NCBI RefSeq assembly: GCF_028622875.1
Contig: NZ_CP117709.1
Location: 5,087,001 to 5,151,000, forward strand
Reading direction: 5' to 3'
DNA length: 64,000 bases
Source: Streptomyces sp. MMBL 11-1
Lineage (GTDB): Bacteria; Actinomycetota; Actinomycetes; Streptomycetales; Streptomycetaceae
Below, in pieces: positions 58,111 through 64,000 of this stretch. Numbering within the stretch: the first letter of the stretch is position 1; each line of letters opens with the position of its first letter. The translations under genes and the position numbers were made by a program. The notes under the pieces were generated by a model, which searched no databases, was not told the origin of the DNA, and saw nothing but the letters and a program-made list of their open reading frames with translations.

Positions 58111-58162
58111 GACGCGTACACATCTGACAACGGCTGAACCTCACAGGAAAGGAAAAGACGAC

Positions 58163-58666
58163 ATGGCCGGTAGTTACTACGGAGCGCCGACGGTTTCTTT
58201 CGGCCCCCCGCTTCCCCGCACCACGGAAAACCCGGACACCCGTAGCCACAAAGCCAAGACTCATCGCGTCGACTACCGGGGGAAGATCAATCTTCGCGGT
58301 GACCGGACGGGCGCAAAGGTCAACGCGCCCCACAAGCGCCACACGGGTAAGAACCTCCGCACCCCTAAGCGTCACATCGTCTCGGATGCCCCCACGGACT
58401 TGGGGAACTCCCCCACCTACGCGCCCGGATCGTACGCGCGTGGCATGGGGCACACGGACAACAGCGGATATCAGCACCTTATGCGCGTTGACGCAACGTC
58501 GCCCGTATTCAACATGAGCGTTAAGGCGGACGCCCGCGCCGCCCGGGACTACGCGTTGGAAAAGCAGCGCACCGCTACCGGAATTGCCCGCGAAACCTAC
58601 GCCGCTCTGGTCAAGGACATTCGGCGAACTGTGCGCAACCTGGAAAAGGAGAGCAACAAGTCATGA
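58163..58666 (+). CDS. Hypothetical basic protein, first gene of early operon
   Basis: 167 aa, ATG at 58163 after AGGAAAGGAAAAG, a strong ribosome site. Lys/Arg/Thr-rich N-terminal half (about 25-70, for example KAKTHRVDYRGKINLRGDRT) suggests nucleic-acid binding; C-terminus is helical (TYAALVKDIRRTVRNLEKES). Not recognised. Confidence 0.7.
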   Translation: MAGSYYGAPTVSFGPPLPRTTENPDTRSHKAKTHRVDYRGKINLRGDRTGAKVNAPHKRHTGKNLRTPKRHIVSDAPTDLGNSPTYAPGSYARGMGHTDNSGYQHLMRVDATSPVFNMSVKADARAARDYALEKQRTATGIARETYAALVKDIRRTVRNLEKESNKS

Positions 58667-59214
58667 GCCGTTCCACCACTCGCGCCCGCAAGCGGGCGCA
58701 GCGTAAGCAGAACGCCACCGCGCGCCGGTCCTCTCTCGCCTTCCTGGACCACATGCGCGCCGCTGAGTTCAAGGCCACGGGTAAGCACTCGTCCTTGGGG
58801 ATGCTCGCGGCGGACAACATGGCCAAGAGGCGCGAGACCGTAGCGGACGCGTTCGCTGCCAAGCCGTCCCCGTCGGTCCTCCCGAACACCCCCACCACGG
58901 TCACGGCCAAGCCGTCCGACATGCCGTCGCGGTCCATCTGGCAGGCCGCCACGGGCACCCCCGCGCCCGTGCCGGAGGAGACGCCGGAACCGGCCAAGGT
59001 TCTGCCCGCCCCGGAGCTGAGCACGCGCACGCACACGCCGATCAAGGCTGCCGAACTGGACAAGGAGATGCGGGCGGCAGCGATGCGCATCGTGCACCAC
59101 CAGGACGGCGTCCACGGGTGGCGGTTGGTCGGCGTGATCAACGTCGAGGGCGGACGTCGCACGGTCTACGCGCGAAAGCACGGTGCGTCGGTCCGCTACT
59201 CGACCGCCGCGTAG
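58663..59214 (+). CDS. Hypothetical basic protein coupled to previous
   Basis: 183 aa, ATG at 58663 in an ATGA overlap. Very basic N-terminus (SRSTTRARKRAQRKQNATAR), Pro/Thr-rich middle and a C-terminal globular part (VHGWRLVGVINVEGGRRTVY). Unknown. Confidence 0.65.
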   Translation: MSRSTTRARKRAQRKQNATARRSSLAFLDHMRAAEFKATGKHSSLGMLAADNMAKRRETVADAFAAKPSPSVLPNTPTTVTAKPSDMPSRSIWQAATGTPAPVPEETPEPAKVLPAPELSTRTHTPIKAAELDKEMRAAAMRIVHHQDGVHGWRLVGVINVEGGRRTVYARKHGASVRYSTAA

Positions 59215-59235
59215 ACGCACGATAGCTGCAACCGA

Positions 59236-59279
59236 GGGCCGCAATTCGGGCGAGAAATCGTCCGGGAGGCGGCCCTTTT
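59236..59279 (+). terminator. Terminator after the two-gene pair
   Basis: GGGCCGC and GCGGCCC with TTTT following. Confidence 0.6.
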
Positions 59280-59302
59280 CCATGCCCGAAAGTGAGGCAC
59301 AC

Positions 59303-59779
59303 ATGAGCGATCTTCGGCTCCAGCACTTCGATACCCGACGTGTTTGGTGCACCTATGCCGGTCAGCTCTGGGGCACGACGGACAGCGAAAAGGCTCGCGC
59401 TATCCGAGACGCCCGCCGGTTCTACAACGCCTACCCGCATGTGTGGATTGGCGGGGTCCGTCTGATCGACATGGCCGGTCGCATCGTCTGGTCCATCGCT
59501 GCCGCGCCGACGTTCCGTCTGGAAATCGCCAAGGGCGACGGCTGGGAGGAGCTGCCTTGGTCCGAGCACCGGGCCCTCTCCCGCGACGAGGCCGAGCGTG
59601 GACGCGACCACAACGCGGCGATCTACAGGGCACCGGTCCGCATCGTGCTGGAGGAATACCCGCGCGAATCGGCCCCGGTCGATCCGATCCAGCCCCCCAC
59701 CTTTTCCGCCCCCGACACCCAGCCGGAGACCCCCCGCACCGGCCGCCCCGTAGCCCCCGTGATCTTCCAATACGGATAG
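59303..59779 (+). CDS. Hypothetical protein
   Basis: 158 aa, ATG at 59303 six bases after GTGAGG; ATG 59282 is a poorer alternative. Contains DLRLQHFDTRRVWCTYAGQL and IRDARRFYNAYPHVWIGG. C-terminus Pro-rich. Unknown. Confidence 0.65.
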   Translation: MSDLRLQHFDTRRVWCTYAGQLWGTTDSEKARAIRDARRFYNAYPHVWIGGVRLIDMAGRIVWSIAAAPTFRLEIAKGDGWEELPWSEHRALSRDEAERGRDHNAAIYRAPVRIVLEEYPRESAPVDPIQPPTFSAPDTQPETPRTGRPVAPVIFQYG

Positions 59780-59790
59780 AGGACAACAGC

Positions 59791-60069
59791 ATGACGCTCT
59801 CGATCGACCCCGCGCAGTTCCCGACGATGACCGTATTCACGCTGGAGGTCTTCGACACCTTCACGGCCGAAACGGTCGGCTTCTACCCGATCACCGCCCC
59901 GGACATCGAGTACGTGGAGGGTCTCGCCGCCGACTTGCTCGTGGCCATGAACTACGGCCGTGCCACGGCCCTGGACTGGCGACAGATCACCGAGCACCCC
60001 TACAACCCCGCCGCGCCCGACGTGTTCAAGGCGCGCCCCTTCGTCGACAAGATCGGAGCAAAGGCATGA
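59791..60069 (+). CDS. Hypothetical protein
   Basis: 92 aa, ATG at 59791 after AGAGGA. Contains FTLEVFDTFTAETVGFYPIT. Last 4 bases overlap the next gene. Unknown. Confidence 0.65.
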   Translation: MTLSIDPAQFPTMTVFTLEVFDTFTAETVGFYPITAPDIEYVEGLAADLLVAMNYGRATALDWRQITEHPYNPAAPDVFKARPFVDKIGAKA

Positions 60070-60671
60070 ACTCGCGGCGCGATGGCCTCTACCGCAAGGA
60101 AGCCCGGCAGGCGGCACATGTACGCGGCCCGGCAACCGCCCCCGCCGGACGGTTCGAGCCGGTCGAGGTGACCAAGCCCTACGTGTACGGCGGTAGCCGT
60201 CCGGGCACCCGCCCGCCCATTCCGGCGGGGGAAATCGCCGACCGACCCGACCCCGCCATGGCCGAGCGGACGCGGCGCGCGATGCGACGGGCCATCATCC
60301 AGCGGTCGTACCGGCCGCTCACCACGGCCGAGCTGGTGCCTGGTCTGTGGGTCGAGCAGATCATCGAGACCAAGAGCGGGAACTATTCCAACCCCGGTCT
60401 GCTCGCGGTCGATCGACGTCTGGAGGCGCACGCCCGGGAGGGTGTGGTCGAAGACCACCGCATCGTGCTCTGGACCCCGCTGCGCCGCGACACGGCCCGG
60501 TCCCATTTCGTGCTCGGCCCCGGGTACCCCCGTGACGACCGCTTCCCCACTCACGAAGTCTGGCCGATCGACCCCGAGCACTTCACGCCGGACATCCGCC
60601 GCCTCCTGGAGGCGTTCGCTGACCGGGCGGTCTACAACCCGGCCCGGGGCGAGTTCGAGGTCACCGCGTAA
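60066..60671 (+). CDS. Hypothetical protein
   Basis: 201 aa, ATG at 60066. Contains EQIIETKSGNYSNPGLLAVD and HFVLGPGYPRDDRFPTHEVW. Not recognised; followed by a hairpin at 60681-60715. Confidence 0.65.
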   Translation: MNSRRDGLYRKEARQAAHVRGPATAPAGRFEPVEVTKPYVYGGSRPGTRPPIPAGEIADRPDPAMAERTRRAMRRAIIQRSYRPLTTAELVPGLWVEQIIETKSGNYSNPGLLAVDRRLEAHAREGVVEDHRIVLWTPLRRDTARSHFVLGPGYPRDDRFPTHEVWPIDPEHFTPDIRRLLEAFADRAVYNPARGEFEVTA

Positions 60672-60680
60672 ATGGCTTCA

Positions 60681-60715
60681 GCCGGCCTCGACACGTAGGA
60701 GGTGCCGAGGCCGGC
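60681..60715 (+). terminator. Terminator hairpin
   Basis: GCCGGCCTCG and CGAGGCCGGC, 10-bp stem, immediately after the gene ending at 60671. Confidence 0.65.
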
Positions 60716-60809
60716 CGTGGCTGTGCGCTGTGCACGCCCTGCATTCCGATCAACCGCTGAACCGGCAGGGATGCAGCAGAAATTCTGCCTATCAAAATCG
60801 AGGTCACCT

Positions 60810-61337
60810 ATGGCTCGTCGAACTCTGCCCAGTGGGCTGGAAGTTGAAGTCCTTGGCCGTTGCACGGGCAAGAGCCTGTGCAACGAGACGGTCACGCATT
60901 CTGTGACACGTTTGCCGCGCGTCGACCACCGGACGTTCCCGCTTCCGCCCAAGGGCGTCTGCCAGCGGCACTCCGAGAACAACTACGTGAGCGACGACGA
61001 GTACGCCCGCCACAAGGACACGACGGTAGGCGGCCTCGTGTCTCTGGTCTTCCGGCGGTCGGAATTCGAGATCCGGCCCCTGACCGCCGAGGAAGCGGCC
61101 GAGGTCGCCCACGAGGCGGCGGCGGCGGAGCGCTGGGAGGCCGAAGGTCGGATCGGGGCGTTCCGCCGCATCGTCGAGCTGCACCAGGCCGAAGAGATCG
61201 ACGGCGTTCTGGTCGACGCGTTCTCTGCCCAACACGTGATCGCGGTCCACGACGCGCTGAAGCCGGAGCAGCAGCGGATTTACGCGACGTGGGATGTGTA
61301 CCGGCAGGTCGACGCGGCGTTCAAGCTCACGAAGTAA
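60810..61337 (+). CDS. Hypothetical protein
   Basis: 175 aa, ATG at 60810 with GAGGT. Cys residues in GRCTGKSLCNET and KGVCQRHSENNY; C-terminal half strongly helical and Ala/Glu-rich (TAEEAAEVAHEAAAAERWEA). Unknown. Confidence 0.65.
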   Translation: MARRTLPSGLEVEVLGRCTGKSLCNETVTHSVTRLPRVDHRTFPLPPKGVCQRHSENNYVSDDEYARHKDTTVGGLVSLVFRRSEFEIRPLTAEEAAEVAHEAAAAERWEAEGRIGAFRRIVELHQAEEIDGVLVDAFSAQHVIAVHDALKPEQQRIYATWDVYRQVDAAFKLTK

Positions 61338-62137
61338 TGCCGCGCGGAACGAAACGTCATGTGGTCCACGCGAAATATGGGCCGGATGGCGAAATTCTCT
61401 GCTGGATGTATTCATGCGGGAAGTCTGCTGTGTGGTGGGAGGACGTGGAGCGCTGGACCATCAAGCGCTGGCTTTCCACTGCATATTGCGGAAGCCATCG
61501 AACCGGACCGGAATACCCGGCCGAGGAAGGGCTGACCGAAAGGCCCGTGCGGCAACCCGCACGGGCCATCTCTCATAGAAGGGAAGAGAACGTGGACTTG
61601 GACTTCGATGTGCTCGTGCACCACATGCAGCCGACGCACCCCGGTGCGGCCCTGTCCGAGCCGCTGACCGGCGAAGAGGCGAACATCCGCATTCGCGGCC
61701 TGGTCGTGAACTCCATGGCCGACGAACTGTGGACGTACGAGGTCCCCGACCGCAAGGGAGAACCGCTGCGGATCGTGGCGCGGACGCAGCACACACGGAA
61801 CATGGGGCTCGACGGGCCGCGCGTGGTCCGTGAGGTCTACGTGCAGCGTGCGACCGGCGGGCCCGTGCACGACTTCGACTGGTTGGAGCGCGGCGAGTAC
61901 CAGACGCCCAAGCCGACCCGACAGCCGGTCAGGGTCGGCGACACGGTCTCGGCCATGCCGAACGGGCACAGCCTCGCCATGGCGGAGGTGACGTCTGTCG
62001 AGTGGAAGGTGCACCCCATGCAGGCGCACTACCAACTGCCGCCGCTGTGGACGTGGGAGTGGCGCGTCGAGGTCAAGTTCCCCGACGGGCGAACGCGCGA
62101 GGGGCGCTGGCACCCCGACTGGATCTCCAAGGCGTAA
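61337..62137 (+). CDS. Hypothetical protein, possibly two in-frame genes
   Basis: An open frame of 266 codons starts at ATG 61337, overlapping the previous stop. At 61542-61567 it crosses an 11-bp hairpin, then GAAGGGAAG precedes a GTG at 61591 that would begin a 182-aa protein (DLDFDVLVHHMQPTHPG). So there may be a 5' gene without its own stop fused in frame to a second gene, or one protein. The downstream part ends WKVHPMQAHYQLPPLWTWEW ... PDWISKA. Confidence 0.55.
   Translation: MPRGTKRHVVHAKYGPDGEILCWMYSCGKSAVWWEDVERWTIKRWLSTAYCGSHRTGPEYPAEEGLTERPVRQPARAISHRREENVDLDFDVLVHHMQPTHPGAALSEPLTGEEANIRIRGLVVNSMADELWTYEVPDRKGEPLRIVARTQHTRNMGLDGPRVVREVYVQRATGGPVHDFDWLERGEYQTPKPTRQPVRVGDTVSAMPNGHSLAMAEVTSVEWKVHPMQAHYQLPPLWTWEWRVEVKFPDGRTREGRWHPDWISKA
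61542..61567 (+). terminator. Hairpin inside the 266-codon frame
   Basis: GGCCCGTGCGG and CCGCACGGGCC around CAAC, lying between the two halves of the frame at 61337-62137. Confidence 0.45.
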
Positions 62138-62168
62138 GCGCCTGGTACGACAACTGACCCATGCGGCT

Positions 62169-62212
62169 GAAAGGGAGCCACGGCGCGTGTATGTGCCGGG
62201 TGGCTCCCTTTC
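62169..62212 (+). terminator. Terminator hairpin
   Basis: GAAAGGGAGCCA and TGGCTCCCTTTC, 12-bp perfect stem, 30 bases after the stop at 62137. Confidence 0.7.
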
Positions 62213-62259
62213 CGCTGCCCAAAATCAAAGCCCGTCCATCGAATGGCGGAAGGAAGCAT

Positions 62260-62763
62260 ATGTTCACGGTCTGCATTCTGGAGCCCTGCTGCGAGAAAAC
62301 CGAGCCGGGGTACACGCCCATGCCCAAGCCGTTCTACGTGCGCACGCCGGGATGGTCGGACACGTGCCAGCACAAGCGGTCGGAGCGGCGTAAGGCGACG
62401 TTCACCGTCTACGACGACCGCGCGATGGCCGAGAGGGAGTACCAGGGTAGGGCGGGCGGTGGCTGGTACACGACGGACGGATACCTGTTCGAGGGTGAGA
62501 TGCCGCCCGAGGGAGAACGATTCCGCATCATGCCCATCCGTGGAAATCTCACCTCGGGATACTTCCACTGCGAACCGGCCGAAATTCCGTTTCCCACCAT
62601 TGAAACGGCAAGAGAGTACGCCGAGGATTACCACGAGTACCCGAGCGGCGTTCGTGACAAGCAGATCCTGTACAACATCGTCGGCGACCAGGACACCGTT
62701 GTGCGCTGGTCGTCGTACAGGGTTCCGGTCGGTCGTGAGCTGACTCCCGGTGACTACGCCTGA
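62260..62763 (+). CDS. Hypothetical protein
   Basis: 167 aa, ATG at 62260 after GGAAGGAAG. Contains EPCCEKTEPGYTPMPKPFYV and PEGERFRIMPIRGNLTSGYF. Unknown. Overlaps the next gene by 14 bases. Confidence 0.65.
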   Translation: MFTVCILEPCCEKTEPGYTPMPKPFYVRTPGWSDTCQHKRSERRKATFTVYDDRAMAEREYQGRAGGGWYTTDGYLFEGEMPPEGERFRIMPIRGNLTSGYFHCEPAEIPFPTIETAREYAEDYHEYPSGVRDKQILYNIVGDQDTVVRWSSYRVPVGRELTPGDYA

Positions 62764-63049
62764 CCTCGTCGAGGTGCTCTGGTTCTTCATGCTCCAGGTC
62801 TACGAACCCCCGGCCGACGGCCGGCCGGCCTCGTGGACCGATACCGCGACCCGGTACGTGCAACTCATGCCACGCCGTGATGGGACCGAGCCCGATCCTG
62901 TTGCGGCCTACTGCGTGCGCCATATGAGAGCACGCATGAGAAACGGCCTTCCCCAACTCCGTGTGCGAGTGCACGAATACCGGGGCGGCGCATTTTATGA
63001 AGCGTTTGTTGTGCACATCGATGCCACGCGCACACCTATCGGCGTTTGA
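62750..63049 (+). CDS. Hypothetical protein
   Basis: 99 aa from GTG 62750. Contains LVEVLWFFMLQVYEPPADGR; C-terminus VRVHEYRGGAFYEAFVVHID. Unknown. Confidence 0.6.
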   Translation: MTTPDLVEVLWFFMLQVYEPPADGRPASWTDTATRYVQLMPRRDGTEPDPVAAYCVRHMRARMRNGLPQLRVRVHEYRGGAFYEAFVVHIDATRTPIGV

Positions 63050-63064
63050 TACCGAGGGAGCAAT

Positions 63065-63268
63065 ATGTCTGAGCGGCAGTACGCGTACGACGGCAAGAAG
63101 GAATGCGTCGTGACAGTCGTGGCGAGCAGCCGCGAAGAGGCCGACCGGCTGGTGCGTGAAATCCTCGGCAAGGAGGAGCACTGCGGAATCCAGTTCGAAA
63201 ACGGAGTTCGCATCACCGGTGAAACCATCAACGAAATGCCGGTGTTCTTCGACTCTGACCCCGCGTAG
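63065..63268 (+). CDS. Hypothetical 67-aa protein
   Basis: ATG at 63065 after GAGGGAGC. Contains VTVVASSREEADRLVREILG. Small alpha/beta protein, unknown. Confidence 0.65.
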   Translation: MSERQYAYDGKKECVVTVVASSREEADRLVREILGKEEHCGIQFENGVRITGETINEMPVFFDSDPA

Positions 63269-63385
63269 AGCAGGACCCCCAGCGTAACAGCGAGTGTCTG
63301 AGCTAACGGCAGTCCAGGACGCAGCAGCAATGCCGCGCCCCGGGCCTCCGACTGTCAGCCATTCAGAAATTAGGGAGGGATAGCG

Positions 63386-63973
63386 GTGCCCCACTACAAG
63401 CGGCCCGAAAAGTATTACCCCACGGTCGGCGAAACCGTGGTCGTCAAGATCCACGCTTCCGAGTGCATGATGCACCTCGGCCTGGTCGACAAGCGTCTGC
63501 CCGTCCGCATCCTGGAGAACGGCTACGGCCAGCTCCGGAACCCGGTCGACGGCCGCGACGACGGGATGCCGAACCCGCTGTCCTGGATCAGCGGCTTCTA
63601 CCGCGACTCCGAGGGCTACTACGGCACCGATGTCCTCGAAATCGGCGTCAGCCACTCGGTTACCCACACGGCCGGGCGCTTCTACGTCTACGTCAACGGC
63701 CGCCAGACCTACGGCGTCCAGTCGCTGCACTTCGAGGAGATGCGCGACGAAGCCCGCGCGATGCACGAGCGGGACATCCCGAGCGCCGAGGTCCGCTTCG
63801 TGGAGAACAGCCTGGTGCTGGGGAGCTGGTGGTCCCGCTCCGTACCGGTGCCCCTGGACACCGAGATCCGCGAGCGCGTCACCGGCACCGCCCGGGACAC
63901 CTGGGTCGACTTGCCGACTCACTTCAACCTGTTCGCCGGCCGATACCGCACCGAAGAATCGAGGGCAATGTGA
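63386..63973 (+). CDS. Hypothetical protein
   Basis: 195 aa, GTG at 63386 with GGGAGGGAT. Contains KIHASECMMHLGLVDKRLPV, LSWISGFYRDSEGYYGTDVL. C-terminal half has FVENSLVLGSWWSRSVPVPL. Unknown; end coupled to the next start. Confidence 0.65.
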   Translation: MPHYKRPEKYYPTVGETVVVKIHASECMMHLGLVDKRLPVRILENGYGQLRNPVDGRDDGMPNPLSWISGFYRDSEGYYGTDVLEIGVSHSVTHTAGRFYVYVNGRQTYGVQSLHFEEMRDEARAMHERDIPSAEVRFVENSLVLGSWWSRSVPVPLDTEIRERVTGTARDTWVDLPTHFNLFAGRYRTEESRAM

Positions 63974-64000
63974 GCGCGGAAGAGAAGCGCCCCCCGGCCG
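63970..64000 (+). CDS. Start of next gene, cut by window end
   Basis: GTG at 63970 in a GTGA overlap with the previous stop opens a frame reading MSAEEKRPPA to the window edge. Too short to identify. Confidence 0.4.
   Translation, partial: MSAEEKRPPA

Larger units (their letters stand above)
55776..58162. other. About 2.4 kb without a convincing gene; possible origin or control region
   Basis: No long frame here has coding character or a good ribosome site. The segment mixes an AT-richer half (about 56080-56450 and 56750-57110) with a very GC-rich block (56500-56740) that contains repeated GTACGGCCGG. Three CTAGG-type palindromes with 5-nt spacers occur in and at the end of it. Position between a minus-strand regulator and the plus-strand early operon fits a replication origin, partition or immunity control region. 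No ParB, RepA or iteron pattern was proven. Confidence 0.5.

Noticed and set aside
1..64000. CRISPR array
   Set aside because: No regularly spaced direct repeats with unique spacers were seen on either strand.

Overview
The window is high-GC, GTG-start-rich actinobacterial DNA, most likely from Streptomyces (ADA, KTSC, DUF397 and XRE/DUF5753 proteins, very few TTA codons). Roughly the left 37 kb is the late region of a contractile-tailed (myovirus-type) phage. All of it is on the minus strand, so it reads from right to left: large terminase (37073), two small virion proteins, portal, scaffold, major capsid, head-tail connectors, a block of fibre genes, tail terminator, sheath, tube, tail chaperones, tape measure, baseplate (tube initiator, LysM, hub, spike, gp25, gpJ, gpI), fibre and sugar-binding proteins and a possible holin. 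Replication genes follow (winged-helix protein, DnaC/IstB-type loader and a DnaB-type helicase cut by the window start). Capsid, portal and terminase make this a phage, not a tailocin or eCIS. Contractile-tailed Streptomyces phages are, from general knowledge, much rarer than siphoviruses.

From 37.2 to 55.8 kb lies a mixed-strand accessory region: a tyrosine recombinase, a KTSC protein, a JmjC/cupin oxygenase next to a small DUF397-like peptide (candidate peptide-modification pair), a WhiJ-type regulatory set (HATPase, XRE-DUF5753, DUF397), many small unknown proteins, a 257-aa unknown protein followed directly by an unusual tRNA-like RNA, a host-type adenosine deaminase and an endonuclease/exonuclease/phosphatase-like protein. 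A repeated operator-like motif (two TGCGRYYGCA units spaced by 2 bp) occurs upstream of at least five of these transcription units.

From 55.8 to 58.16 kb is about 2.4 kb without a convincing gene; it carries CTAGG palindromes and may hold an origin or control region. From 58.16 kb to the end a plus-strand run of small unknown genes looks like an early operon, broken by several hairpin terminators.

The strongest novelty is the RNA at about 50.75-51.03 kb. It contains two circularly permuted tRNA-like cloverleaves: in each, the 3' half (T-arm and acceptor strand) precedes the 5' half (acceptor strand and D-arm), the acceptor strands pair over 7 bp across a 7-nt loop, and the module is open at the anticodon end. 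Other notable points are apparent +1 frameshifts in the portal gene (at TTA-AGA) and in the tail chaperone, a poly-gamma-glutamate hydrolase-like domain fused to gp25, and a hairpin element repeated before scaffold, capsid and tube genes. The integrase together with a long non-coding control region is compatible with a temperate phage or a phage-plasmid; the window alone cannot decide.
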